From Lingula anatina (lineage: Eukaryota > Brachiopoda > Lingulata > Lingulida > Lingulidae), in the NCBI RefSeq assembly GCF_001039355.2, contig NW_019775524.1, positions 761,856-801,551 on the forward strand: a stretch of DNA of 39,696 nt, read 5' to 3'. A program made the position numbers and the translations under genes. The notes beneath the pieces were generated by a model. That model saw only the letters and a program-made list of their open reading frames with translations. It was not told the DNA's origin and made no database searches. Below, piece after piece: positions 1-10,605 of this stretch (position 1 is its first letter; the number at the start of each line of letters is the position of its first letter).

Positions 1-2292
1 CACACACTCACACACACTCTCTCTCTCTCAAACACATTACTCCACTACTCTTCCAAACCTCAAGGTAATTCACCTGGTCGTCCTGACCTTTATCTACACA
101 GGACTCACCTGTGATGTTAATTGCGGTGATCAGATCAATCATATAGCCGTACTCCTGTGTATGCAAGGTATGGAGTCTACACACAGGGGCTGTACTGCCG
201 AAAAAGACACCCTGAGTTTCAAAGGTTAATGGAAACTCACCTTTAAAATCAGCATATTTTTTATATCATTTAATTTAAGGACACCCTCAGTTTCATTGGT
301 TACTATAGTACTAGAAATCCAACCCCGTCATCATCATATGTGCATTAACTACAGTAACTTCCGTTACTCAGGGTGCAAATTACACCACTCAGCCGTGCCA
401 AGTTGAGTGCAGCGATGCGGTGAAAAAGTCGTGGATTTTTATCTCACAAGTATAGCTGTTGACGCAGGTGGAGAGAATGGTGTACTGCTTTTTGGGGCGT
501 TATTTGATAAAATGAAGAGGAATGGCAGTTCATTAGTAAAAATGAAGAATCATTTTTATCTTTGATCAACCAGTGAGAATTGTGATATAAAGTTAATCCT
601 AGGTCTGTGTTGTTGGGTGCAATGTGTTTTATTTTCTTTTGAATTTGACTATTAAGTTGTGAATTGAGATTTGCTGAAGTTTTCAGTCTGTTTAGTGAAT
701 CATAATAGTTGTAAGAGCAGCAATTGCAATTGTCCATTTTTCCTTGAAGTTGCATACTTTGAAACAAAGCAATTTTTAGCCTGAAAGAAGATTGAGGAAG
801 ATTTCAGAGCTTTTTTTTTTTAATTTTTATTTATTTATTTAAGCATAATTTCAGTCATTTTAGTAGAGCACTTCTTTATTGTGACTTTGTGCAAAATGTG
901 AATGTAGGTTGAAAAGTGTGAGTTTTCTTAAGTGACTGCTTCCTGCACATTTTCTGAACCTGGCTATAGGTAATAATGTGGCAGTGCATTTTTTACTGGG
1001 AATCTTCATCCTAAAGCTGGCATGATGCGATTTGGAGTTTTGCCAAATACTAGAAATGATTCACTTTGACTGAAGCAAATGAAAATAATTTATATTTTCC
1101 ATCAGATAGTTTTATCATACTGGCAGAATTGCCTCAGAAATTTATTTGGCTAGAACTTTTAAAACTTTTTGGCTGTTGTAGTCATGGAAGGTTGGTAATG
1201 GGTAGGGGATGGAATGAGTTCTGATTAAGTTGACGTTGGGAATAAGAAAATCAGGGTGAAAATCAGGGTAAAAATGCAGGGTGGGGGTGGGGGTGAAATT
1301 AACAAGTGAGAAGAAAAGAACAAAACGAAAGTAAAAAATATGTAATTGTAAGCTCACTTTATAATCTCTACATTTTTTCACACCAATGGTAGTGAAAAAA
1401 TTCTATTTGATGCTTAATCAATTATAAACCGGTAGAAGTTTTTTTATAAATTATTCTTATATTTTCCTTTATTTCTTACTTAAATTTGAATTATTTGGCA
1501 CAGTTTTATCCAATACTGTTGGCTCAGTGTCTAGTCTTCAAAGTTTTCCACTCAGTCATCAAGATCCTTACCACTGAGGATGACCCATCCATCATTAACA
1601 AGCACTGTTGCCTTTCCTTGGTTACCTGGACAGGGTGCTTTAATCATTTTTGTAACTCACATTCCTTCATTCTCGCCCTTTTTTCTTTTCTTTTTTTTTT
1701 TTTAACATAAATTCCAGTGCTGTAAAATTATACCTAGGGTGATTTAGTCTAATGCAAAAAAAAAGAAAAAAATTATCTAAAAAATAATTGCACAGGAGGA
1801 AGAATGGGTAAGAATGGGTCTGCAAGGGGGAGGGAGAAGGGGTGGATGAAAGTCGACAAAAACTTTATCTGCTGAAGGGATGAATTATCATTCAAAAATT
1901 ATTTTTTCTACACTTCATAGTACATTATTAGTGAGTATAAAACCTCTGATATGATATTCAATATTAGATTTATTAATGAGCTATACATAGCTCACTAGAT
2001 TTCTACAGCTAATTGGGGGAAATGTGTTGTTACTAAAGAGTTCTGCTGCAGTAGTATTATGCTATATGTGCTGACGTATGTTTTAACTTAAAAGTTACAT
2101 AAGGGGTCAGAGTTAGTAAGCTTTAGCAAAATAGGTATATAATGATATTTTCTGTAGTTAATAGATTGATAATAAGCTCAGCAAATAGCTTGACTAATGG
2201 TTAATACATATTTTAAGTAGATAGATATTTTTCTTTCACAAAGACTCAGTTGTTACACTATCTCTGTACCATATAAGATTGTGTTTAGGTGT

Positions 2293-2326
<34 letters not shown>

Positions 2327-2858
2327 CACGTGTGCACGTGCCTTTTTAAACTATTGCAATAGAATCATATTTGATTGCAATTTTGTGCATTTTGAAATTA
2401 CTGTGAAATTAAGATTGTGTATATGCACACAGCATGCATTTTAATTTTATAACTGGACAGCTTTTGAGAATGCTAAAGTCTTGTTAAACACCTANTGCCT
2501 TGTTTACCATGCTCTGTGACAAGATTGATGCCATTTTGTCTATAGATTTAAAAAAATGAATGTGGTACTTTTTTTGATTCTCTGCTTAGATTACGTGTTA
2601 CGTATTTTTTGTCAAAGATGTAAGTGAGAAAATGAAATTTTGGTATGATTTGGAGAAAATTTGAGACCACTTAAACAGGGTCTGTTATTTCTTTACAAAG
2701 TGAATTAATGAAGTTGGAAGACCAAGGTCTTTTTCTCTGAGAGATCTGGGCATAAAAATGATATGTACTAGTACACTATAATAGCTTTGATATGATACAT
2801 GTACCTGACAACAGTGAAATATATAATAATGCCATATTGATTATATTTTCTTGTTTAG
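1..2858. other. Sequence left of the first recognised ACAP2-like exon
   Basis: AT-rich DNA with a (CA)n/(CT)n tract at 1-30, the candidate - strand exon at 109-154, a (CA)n tract at 2296-2324 and one unresolved base at 2495. I found no exon for the first third of the ACAP BAR domain here, so this is probably intron or includes a boundary with a - strand neighbour. The short open frames at 444-767, 1142-1381 and 1486-1710 have no protein-like composition. Confidence 0.6.
109..154 (-). CDS. Candidate small exon of an unidentified - strand gene
   Basis: On the - strand a 46-bp block encodes EYGYMIDLITAINIT plus one base. It has an AG acceptor just upstream (gcatacacag) and a good donor, gtgagt, just downstream. 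Its E-x-x-Y-x-x-D-L spacing is like the first conserved helix of RhoGEF DH domains, but 15 residues are too few to assign a family. The + strand of the same block also has AG and GT borders (101-168) and one open frame (L-T-C-D-V-N-C...), so strand is not certain. It is not an ACAP segment on either strand. If real, the neighbouring gene is transcribed toward the left edge. Confidence 0.25.
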
Positions 2859-2912
2859 GAAACCCTGGGGAAATTTGTTAGGGCCATGGAAGAGCTCCAG
2901 AAATACAGCACT
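2859..2912 (+). CDS. ACAP2: ACAP2-like exon a (BAR helix, 18 codons)
   Basis: Phase-0 exon between the acceptor ttgtttag and the donor gtgagt. It encodes ETLGKFVRAMEELQKYST, which leads directly into the ILLDQAHRS of the next exon. In ACAP2 the matching segment is the end of the helix before the conserved I-L-x-D-Q motif, and the E-T-L-x-K-F spacing agrees with my memory of it. It is short and the least conserved of the six, so its identity rests partly on in-frame joining. The first part of the BAR domain should lie upstream, and I found no exon for it in 1-2858. Confidence 0.75.
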
Positions 2913-3366
2913 GTGAGTTAGTAGAATCTAAAAAAAAAAAAAAAGATAATACTAAGGAAGATAATACTATACACTAATGAAAACATTTGTACAATCTCAT
3001 TTAAAAGCCATTTTTAGTGATCCTAACATCCTTATTTATCTTGGCCTATTTTCTCTTTTACAGTAAATATAAGTTATTTATAGATTTGCAGAATTTAAGA
3101 GTTCTTTTCTTTTGAATAAGTTTCAAAAAAGTCTTAGAAATTACATCTTCCCGAAACTCATACAAAGTGAATTGTTTTTTTTTTTTTTTAAATATATATT
3201 ATCTTTTAAAATCATGGTTAAGCAAGGGGGTCCTGATGTCATCATCACAGATGGGGGCATGAGGAGCGTGGGGGGGGGGGGGAGTTTGCAGGCCTTTGTC
3301 ATGTCAAGGTCCAAACACATAACACCCTTAGGTGGATCAGCCATGTGGCTGAGGCCGTTTAATGAA

Positions 3367-3576
3367 GGGCCAAAAATTCATGCCTCTAAGTGGATCTGCA
3401 GACATATAGACCCGCGGATCAAACATGACCGATCCACTTGAAAGCTTACCATGTAATCCTCTGAGGGAATCTATTCAGTGTCTGTTAGGGGATTATGCGG
3501 CACGCTTTGTAGTAGGTCAGCCATATTTGATCCACAAATATGTTAATCTAGGGATCAACTTGTTCAGAATGTGCCC
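3367..3576. mobile_element. Harbinger-like MITE, family D copy 2
   Basis: About 210 bp, from GGGCC at 3367 to GTGCCC at 3576, flanked by GAA and TAA. Its right end (inverse complement GGGCACATTCTGAACAAG) matches the end of the copy at 13513-13686, and both carry the internal motif GATCYGCRGAC and its inverse. It lies in the intron between exons a and b. A G13 tract (3270-3282) lies just upstream. Confidence 0.55.
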
Positions 3577-3694
3577 TAAGTTAAAAAACGTGTTAAGTCT
3601 CTTTAGAGGCTGTTTCTTTTTTTATTTTTCATAGATAGCAACTGTTAGGAAAGTAATCAATGATTTTGACCTTATGATTCCTCTGTACTTCCAG

Positions 3695-3753
3695 ATCCTC
3701 CTGGACCAAGCTCATCGATCCATTTGTAAGAATGTGAGCACATTTATCAAGAC
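3695..3753 (+). CDS. ACAP2: ACAP2-like exon b (BAR domain, I-L-x-D-Q motif)
   Basis: A 59-bp exon with acceptor ctgtacttccag and consensus donor gtaagt. It reads ILLDQAHRSICKNVSTFIK and leaves two bases (AC) that the next exon completes to a Thr codon. The D-Q-x-x-R-S-I core is a family hallmark in the middle of the BAR three-helix bundle. The preceding 782-bp intron carries a MITE (3367-3576). Confidence 0.88.
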
Positions 3754-4813
3754 GTAAGTACATAGCCCCAGCCTAATCCGCGGTAATTTGACCCACTGAT
3801 CTCCTGTGGGCTTGTTTTGATTGCCTTTAAAGTTACCCTGTGCACTAAAAAAATTATGATTTCTTAGAATGAATGAACTGGAGGGATAGAGAAGACTGAA
3901 ATTTTGGTTGGGAAATTAAGTCCAATGGGAATGATCTGAGAAAAAAACAGTCTTGTGACTTATTGTGAAATCAAGTGAGATTTCTTGAGATTTGAAAGAG
4001 AAGGCGGTCAGAAGTTATGTCAGACTGCTGAATGTGGTGTAACATATTTTTTTTCTCTCTCTCAAATGTTCTGTAGAATAACACAATTTTTTTACACAAC
4101 AGCATCCAAGACATATTCAAAATATTTAATTATATTGTTATTTTTGTATTGCTTTTTAGGATGAAATCCCTGTTGTTTAGCGTTCAATGATTGTTGTCAA
4201 ATTGATAGCCCCACCTGAAGCGGATTGTCACATGTTTCTAGTCTTGTATAAAGTCATGCAGCAGTTAGAGCCTTGTATTAGGTTATCTTTGATGATTTCT
4301 AGTTTTATGGGGCTGAAGTTGGTTAGTGAAGTAGGTCCCTCTTCATTTTCTGGGTAGACCTAGTTCTGGAAGATCCATGTAAGAGGCACTGAACCGTAGA
4401 ATGTGATTTCTGGAAATATTAACCTGATTTGTCTGCCTAAGTGCAGAATATTGACGTTTTGAGAGCAAATCACAGACTTCCAGACTCATTTTGTTATGAC
4501 AACTGATGTGTACAGTAGATTGAAGGGAATCAATAGCTCCATTTATCTGGTCATTTCCATGTCTCTAAGTGGAAAACTTGAGTTTCAGCCAGCATTTTGA
4601 TTAGTAAACTTAAAAAAAAAAAAAAAAAAGAAAATTAAAAAAAAAAAAACAGTTTTAGGCCTAATTTCAGGAAGCAACTGCTTGATTGCAATCATCCCTC
4701 TCCATGTGACATATGATAGAATGCATTAGAACTATGTAATCAGTCAAACAAGTACATTCTAGTTTAATAATTGTAAAAAAAGTACATATTTGACATTTTA
4801 AAATTTTTTTCAG

Positions 4814-4997
4814 GGACATCAAAAGAGTCAAAGAAAGCAGAAAGCACTTTGAGAAAATCAGCTTCGACACAGATAATGCTTACGTTAAGAGTGCGCAAGC
4901 ATCGAAGAATAAACCAGCAGAGTGCGAGGAGGCGTACAATGTTCTGACGGCCATGAAGTCGTGTTTTGCTCACACTTCACTTGACTATGTCTTCCAG
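4814..4997 (+). CDS. ACAP2: ACAP2-like exon c (BAR domain core)
   Basis: A 184-bp exon with a T-rich acceptor ending ttttttcag at 4813 and donor gtaggt. It encodes about 61 residues: DIKRVKESRKHFEKISFD at the start, then K-S-A-Q-A-S-K-N-K, and finally KSCFAHTSLDYVFQ. The order basic helix, Q-A/N-K linker, E-E-A, C-F-x-H-x-x-L-D-Y-V matches the ACAP BAR domain. It is rich in Lys and Arg, as expected for a membrane-binding helix surface. Together exons b and c are 243 bp, a whole number of codons. Confidence 0.93.
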
Positions 4998-5296
4998 GTA
5001 GGTGAAGAAAGCTGTCTGTGGAATGATGAATCCTTAGAGGAGTGGGTCAGGGCAGTGCAAAGAGTGAGGGGCTGTCTCAAAACTATATTTGATATATGAT
5101 TGACCTTAAAAAGAAAGTTAATAAAGAAGAAAAAAATGTTATAAGAGGTTGCCAGGTATTTTATCTTTCATTTAGAACAAATTAAGTAAAGTGGAGATCT
5201 GATGAACTAGAAAAAAAAACTGATTTTGGAACCACAATTCCATAGTAGGCAAGAAAAATGTTGGCCCTTAGGGCTGCAGGTTGATTAGCGACTTCT

Positions 5297-5470
5297 AGAG
5301 TGCATTCCCAAAAAAAGTATTGTACTAGGTAGATTGGTCCAACTCCATGGGAGACTCTTGCTTAATGCAATCAGATTAACTCAAGGACGCGCCTCCTCAA
5401 GCATCTAGTGGGTGATTAACTTTCGTGTGCTGCTTTAAAATACTGTAAACCAGTTTATGAAAATGAGCAA
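5297..5470. mobile_element. Harbinger-like MITE, family B, degraded copy
   Basis: It starts near TAG-AGTGCATTCCCA and contains the family B core (GATTGGTCCAACTCCATGGG, then CTCTTGCTTAATGCAATCAG). The right end is uncertain; ATGAGCAA at about 5460-5467 may be the decayed terminus. It lies in the intron between exons c and d. Confidence 0.5.
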
Positions 5471-5626
5471 TCTTGTGTGTTGCGTGATTGATATAGATGC
5501 TGCGTAGTAGTTGATTGTTATCTTGTCATGCCTATGTACACACATGAAGGGACTGCTAATAGCCTGTATGCACATTTATTGCATTCACCCAATTTGAACT
5601 CCTATTTTCTCTCTTTTTTTTTCCAG

Positions 5627-5671
5627 ATCAATATTCTTCATTCCAAGAAAAGAAATGATGTCCTTCACACA
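5627..5671 (+). CDS. ACAP2: ACAP2-like exon d (BAR domain, 15 codons)
   Basis: A 45-bp phase-0 exon between a strong polypyrimidine acceptor (tttttttttccag) and donor gtgagt. It encodes INILHSKKRNDVLHT, the conserved I-N-x-L-x-S/A-K-K/R segment that follows L-D-Y-V-x-Q in ACAP proteins. It joins in frame on both sides. Confidence 0.92.
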
Positions 5672-5986
5672 GTGAGTGATATTAGATCACGTTTTATGAG
5701 TTACAGTGTATTCCAGTAGTTTAAATATTGTGTCATTTCCAATTAATTCTCCATCTATAGCGTGAGTGTATTGAGTTTTGGTTTATGAAATATACAGGTG
5801 ATAAATATTCCTCGTACTTGGCAGTTTTCTATCACTTCCAGCACATCATTCTGTCATATTAAATGACTAAAATCTTCACATGATATTCTGATGAATAAAG
5901 AGCACTGCATAGAGAAATCTACATTGAAAATTTGATAGAATTGTAATTTGAAAATTAAATAATTGTTCCACTTTACTGTACTCCAG

Positions 5987-6082
5987 ATGCTGTCTTATAT
6001 GCATGCCCAGAATGCCTACTTCCACCAAGGGTTTGATCTGTTTCATGACCTTGAGCCTTACATGAAGAGTTTAGCCACACAG
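5987..6082 (+). CDS. ACAP2: ACAP2-like exon e (BAR domain, M-L-S-Y-M-H-A)
   Basis: A 96-bp phase-0 exon with acceptor gtactccag and perfect donor gtaagt. It encodes 32 residues beginning MLSYMHAQNAYFHQGFDLF and ending EPYMKSLATQ. This is the most recognisable ACAP stretch in the window (M-L-S-F/Y-M-x-A-x-x-x-F-x-Q-G-x-x-L-F/L). It forms the last long BAR helix. It can splice either to the canonical exon at 15559 or to the candidate terminal exon at 9632; both begin in phase 0. Confidence 0.94.
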
Positions 6083-7090
6083 GTAAGTGGAAACATCAGG
6101 ACCAACTTAGAAAAGAGAAAAAAAAAGAGAAAAAATCAAAACAAAAACTAAGAAAATAAATAAATAAAAAGCAAAATGTCAACAACTGTGAAAGGATCAC
6201 GACTTGCAGGATACTGTCATTATCAAACGAGAATGATTGGTCCACAAATATACGGGACATTACTAGATAAGATATGGTGACCACTGAGAGAAAAAAAAAC
6301 AGACAATAGCACTTTGTTCGAGGGGCCAAGTTATAATAAATGTTCCTTTTCCAGTTCTTTTAGTTGTAGTTTGCACAATTTTAGACCCCCATTGCATTGG
6401 TTGAGACAGAATGTTCTCATCACATCTAACACAATTTCTGGTCCACCTGATCTGGATATTTCCACGGAGCTTATGAAAAGAGCATCGTTATTCTTTGCAC
6501 ATGCACTGGTTGTCAGTGTGAAATCTGGTATAAATCAATAGCAAAATGATGTAAAATCAGTATAACAATAATGAAAGATTTTTCATGTTAGCGTCTTTGA
6601 TTTCTAGCAATGATTGAATTCTGAGCAGTTTCATTTTTATCAGACATGAGGTAGACGCCAATTATTGTATTAAAGTTGGCCAAATTTTTTACATAAAAGT
6701 GTGTGAGTAGCACACTGCAGTCAGTGAGTCTTTCATAAAGTATCATCTTAACCAAGGGTAAACTTTCCAGTTTAAAATTTTCAATTAAATGTCAAACGTC
6801 ATTCGAATCAGTGCCTCCCTTACTCCCTGCTTGATTAAAAGCCAAGTGATGTTGCATCCTAATAACCCCATGTGCTACTCTAGAGAGTTTGGTACATCAA
6901 CACTAGTGAGGGGTGTTATTATTTAGAGGGGTTAATAACAACGTGGATTTTATTTACTGGAAAATATCCCCTGTTGTCAGTATGTGTTTGCCGTTTCTGT
7001 TAGCCTATAAAGATTGCATAGAGTTAATAATCAGTACATATATAATATGGAGTGATTGGACCTGTATTTCTCCCCATGGGTAGGATATAC

Positions 7091-7244
7091 GAGGTGGATT
7101 TAGACAGTCATCTGGGTCTTCCGACGGTCAGATTTTTAAGTTGACATTAACAGGTATGTTTTCTGTTGGAAGACGGTCAAAATGGAGGATGGATCAACAA
7201 ACATTATTTGGAAGACTGTCGGAAAATATCTCTGGATCCGCCCC
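7091..7244. mobile_element. hAT-like MITE with 8-bp target duplication
   Basis: The right end CTGGATCCGCCCC is the inverse of the GGGGCGGATCCAG-type end common in animal hAT MITEs. The left end GAGGTGGATTTAG is its decayed partner. The flanks GGATATAC (7083-7090) and TGATATAC (7245-7252) match at 7 of 8 bases, as expected for a hAT target duplication. Inner arms GTCTTCCGACGGTC and GACTGTCGGAAAA also pair. About 154 bp, non-coding. Confidence 0.55.
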
Positions 7245-8617
7245 TGATATACTTACTAATTTTAGAAATGAGTGATTTAGCTTTTATCTCCTTCCCACCT
7301 CCTTTCCTACACCCCCCCTCCCCACCTCCTCCTACATACACCTCCCGCCCCCTTCCCCACCTCCTCCATTCTACACTCTCCCCCGCCCCCCAAGGATAAG
7401 ATATTCTAGTGGTTTTGGCATTTATTCACCAAGTGTGTCTATTATCCTTAAAATGTCCACAATAAAGAGTAGCGTGTGAGTGGAGATGACAGAGGGATTA
7501 AGGGGACAATACCCAGACTGTACTTGTCCTGTCACTGACCTTGTCCAAGAGGTCAGCTGAGGTCAACCTTTTGTCCAATATGGACATGTCTAAGGAGGGG
7601 TGTGTATTTTTGTTGGATTGGTTATTGTGGAGGGAAAATTCTCCCAGAATGCTTAGGGGTGATTTACTTAGGTTTAAGTGAATGGTAAATATTTATTTTA
7701 GGTCAATTTTGTTTCTGATTTGGTGATGAGTCAGTTTTTATATATTTGATGTTATTTGACATGTGAAAAGGAAGAAGAAGAAAAAATTAAGAATATCCCA
7801 AAATAGGAAAATAGTGGAACAGAAATTGAAGTTATTCCAGAAGTATGCTAAATTAGTTGAGGCAGTGGACTCAGATGACAGTTTCTTTTCTTGGGCAATA
7901 AAACCCCTTGAATAAGTTGAAAAAAATTATGTTTTATAGACATAATTGTATATTTTATTTTTTACCTAAGATTTTGTATGTTTTGGGGTTAGTGGAGAGT
8001 GAAAAGCAAACAGGAAAACTGAAAAAAATTTAAAGTGACAGTTTCTTTTAAATCATTGAGAAAATAATCATTTTTTTATTGTCAGTGCTCCTGCGTTGTA
8101 TTAGGGTCAAAAGCAAAACAAATGAAAACAAATCAGTTCACTGTAGCGTAGACATTAAGAAAGAAAAAAACAAAAACAATAAGTGAGGTTAAAGTATACA
8201 AATTAGAAATTCAAATAGAAACTGACAATGTGTATAGGCAGTTGTACAAAACAAACAAAGGGCTATTCATTTTAAACTTTAATTCAATTGAGAATAGATT
8301 GTTTTAAATAGAAAGAGAGGAAATAAGTATCAAATAGCTATACTAATGTCTTGGTTAATAGGGAAATATAGCGTGATGGGAGATTTTGTAATTGGACAAA
8401 AATCCAGGGGTCAACTCCGTCTCACAGACATGTCGTGGTGTTGTCAGGATTGACATTTGATTTCTTCAAAGTCTTGGTGCTCCTGTTTTCATGTTTTGTG
8501 CATGTGCATATCTGACACATTTATTCATTTTTGCCATTCACAAATGTACAGTACCTATTTTCCCCCTATCACTATACCTCTGTGTGTCTTTTAATCCCCC
8601 TCTCCATTTTTAAGACA

Positions 8618-8619
<2 letters not shown>

Positions 8620-8661
<42 letters not shown>

Positions 8662-8682
8662 AAAAAAAAACACACACACACA
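8620..8682. repeat. Compound microsatellite (TC)n(AC)nA10(CA)n
   Basis: About 15 TC units, five AC units, ten A, then six CA units, directly visible. Confidence 0.95.
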
Positions 8683-8836
8683 CTTACCTTCACAGTCCAA
8701 AGTTTAAAAGAAGTCACACAATCATTCTTTCAATTAAACATCCTATTACCTTTTAATTAAGAGTTTTGAGTTCTACCTTCTGAAGACAGCTAAAAGCAAC
8801 AGGTGCTGCCAAAGAACAGAATATGTAGTTTTAAAT

Positions 8837-9100
8837 TGCCTGTAGGATTGTAGATTTGAACCCTGAGGAACAACAGTCTATGAATAAGTCCCTGGTTTTG
8901 CCTGTAGATTTTTTTTTACCCAGGAAAACAAAGCTTTGTGAATCACTTCCTGGTTTTGCTTGTGGGATTGTAAGATGGTATCCACAGGAGACACCTTTTA
9001 ATGAATGACTCTGGTTTTGCTTGTTTGGTGGTTATGTGGTAGTCAGAAGAAAAAAACAAATTTATGAATGAATCTAGTTTTGCCTGTAAGATTGTTAAAG
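8837..9100. repeat. Decayed tandem array, period about 60 bp
   Basis: The phrase CTGGTTTTGCCTGTAGATTG or a variant recurs about every 55-62 bp, near 8838, 8891, 8949, 9011 and 9072. The copies share a following GAA-rich part and an AATGAAT-type segment before the next copy. Divergence is high, so the array is old. Confidence 0.7.
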
Positions 9101-9358
9101 TGTATAATGTGCACCCCAAAGAACAATCATGCAGCCATTGGTCACTCCTGGGTCACTGTGAATGATTCAGGATACTTTCATGGCAATTTTTATATGCCAA
9201 AGTCATAACTAGTGGTTCTTCAATTTGAAAGTGTGAAGAAGAGGTTTTGTCTATGTTATTACCTACTTAAAGATTGCTCTCTACTATGTACATGTATTAC
9301 ACATGCACAAATGGATACATATACACTAACATGCACACACACATATGCACATGTGTAT

Positions 9359-9360
<2 letters not shown>

Positions 9361-9403
<43 letters not shown>
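9361..9403. repeat. (AC)n microsatellite
   Basis: About 21 uninterrupted AC units, preceded by interrupted CA/ATGC sequence from about 9334. Open frames here on both strands are pure repeat translations (His-Thr or Cys-Val). Confidence 0.97.
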
Positions 9404-9406
<3 letters not shown>

Positions 9407-9631
9407 GACAAGTACCACTTACAATAGTGTGTTCCACCCACCTGATGCCCAACATGTGAAGCAGATTATGATACAGAAGATACCAGCTGCGATCTGCCCA
9501 GACACCTTTACATGACATAGTAATATGGAAACTGTAAATAAAGATGTTTTTCTTCTGTAATTTTACTTTCTGGATAGTGGGAGGTGTGTGAGCTCTCTCA
9601 TCTAATCACTTCTTCAATTTTTCTTCTACAG

Positions 9632-9830
9632 CTGCAAAAGAGAATGGCTGAAGAAAGGCATTTACGCAGAGGGAGTTTTAGACGTTGATGTTTTTGTATG
9701 GGAAATCTCAGTTATGCTAGTTTGAATCAGGTTTAAAGGTACACTGCATGTGTCTAAAAAATTCCCATAGTCATATTTTCAGGTCAAAATATCTTTCCCA
9801 ATAAAGACCTCAAATAAAAGAGCGTGCTGT
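9632..9830 (+). CDS. Candidate alternative terminal exon of the ACAP2-like gene
   Basis: The acceptor is strong: a pyrimidine-rich run ending ttcttctacag. From 9632 phase 0 reads LQKRMAEERHLRRGSFRR and stops at TGA 9686-9688. Phase 0 is what exon e supplies. Two AATAAA hexamers follow at 9800-9805 and 9813-9818, then a GT-containing stretch, which is the layout of a last exon with its 3' UTR. I see no good donor that would make it an internal exon. If used, it would replace exon f and everything after it (PH, ArfGAP, ankyrin) with a short basic tail, giving a BAR-only protein. The tail contains R-R-G-S-F, which fits the PKA consensus R-R-x-S. The coding part is only 18 codons, so chance cannot be excluded. 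The right border is inferred from the poly(A) signals. Confidence 0.42.
9800..9818 (+). terminator. Two AATAAA polyadenylation signals
   Basis: AATAAA occurs at 9800-9805 and again at 9813-9818, 112-125 bp after the stop codon of the candidate terminal exon. A GT-containing stretch follows. In AT-rich DNA single hexamers are common. The close pair in the right place is what makes these notable. Confidence 0.35.
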
Positions 9831-10001
9831 CGATAAATGTCAGAAAGCCTATGGCGGTCTAAATGTCCGGCCAAACATTTAGAACTAAATTGTTTAATCA
9901 AAGATGGTATGTTAAAAATGTCACAAAAATGTGATACTTGATATTATTTTTTTTTTACGTCATAACATAGACTCTTAGGAACTTAAGTCACCTGGCTCTT
10001 C

Positions 10002-10154
10002 GGGCTCATTTCCAATGAAACTATTATTCTGTGTAGATCGATCCAATTCCATGAGAACTTTTGCTGAATGCAATCACATACAGAGATCAACACACCTTCT
10101 ACTGGCGTTGAGTAGAAAACAGCTGATAAAAGGGTATATTGGAAACAAGAGCCC
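10002..10154. mobile_element. Harbinger-like MITE, family B copy 1
   Basis: Ends are GGGCTCATTTCCAAT (left) and, inverted, GGGCTCTTGTTTCCAAT (right). The inner GTAGATCGATCCAATTCCAT and GCTGAATGCAATCA are the family B core. 153 bp. The right flank is TTA and the left TTC, an imperfect 3-bp duplication. It lies about 170 bp after the poly(A) signals of the candidate terminal exon. Confidence 0.65.
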
Positions 10155-10566
10155 TTAATGTGACTTCTTCACCCTGAAAAAGTTAGATCTCCCAAAACTA
10201 ACTTTGAAACACTGGGTAGCGTAGTGCATTAATTTTGCTTTCTTTTCTTTAAAAAAAAATCATTTCCCTATGGGGTCTTGCCTGCTTTGAAAGATTTCTC
10301 GAACACAATTTAAACCTTAATAGAGTTTTAAGTGAATTAGCTTACCTAGTCAGCAACCTGGTGGCTTTTTATTGTGAATGACAAATTTTAACTAGGGTTT
10401 TAAATTGCCCCCTCACATTCTCGCACTTCACTGTGTTATCTTTTTCATTTTCTCTACAGTTAATAATTTGTTTCAAGCCTCTGATATAACAGCTTTTACT
10501 GGCTTGGGACTGGCTTTCTTTAGGAGGTGATGTTTTAGACAGATGCCCTCCCTCCCCCTCCCCCCA

Positions 10567-10570
<4 letters not shown>

Positions 10571-10602
<32 letters not shown>
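10571..10602. repeat. (TC)16 microsatellite
   Basis: Uninterrupted TC units following a C-rich stretch. Confidence 0.95.

Positions 10603-10605
<3 letters not shown>

Larger units (their letters stand above)
6083..9631. other. First part of the 9.5-kb ACAP2-like intron
   Basis: AT-rich intron DNA. It holds the hAT-like MITE (7091-7244), a C-rich tract at 7292-7392, a (CT)n(CA)n tract (8620-8682), a decayed tandem array (8837-9100) and a long (CA)n (9361-9403). I see no convincing exon before 9632. Confidence 0.6.

Noticed and set aside
1486-1710. A 74-codon + frame before the first ACAP exon, tested as the missing BAR N-terminus
   Set aside because: It has none of the expected helix pattern and ends in a poly(T)-derived Phe run.
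9212-9518. Several overlapping open frames on both strands, His-Thr or Cys-Val rich
   Set aside because: They are translations of the (CA)n tract and have no domain outside it.
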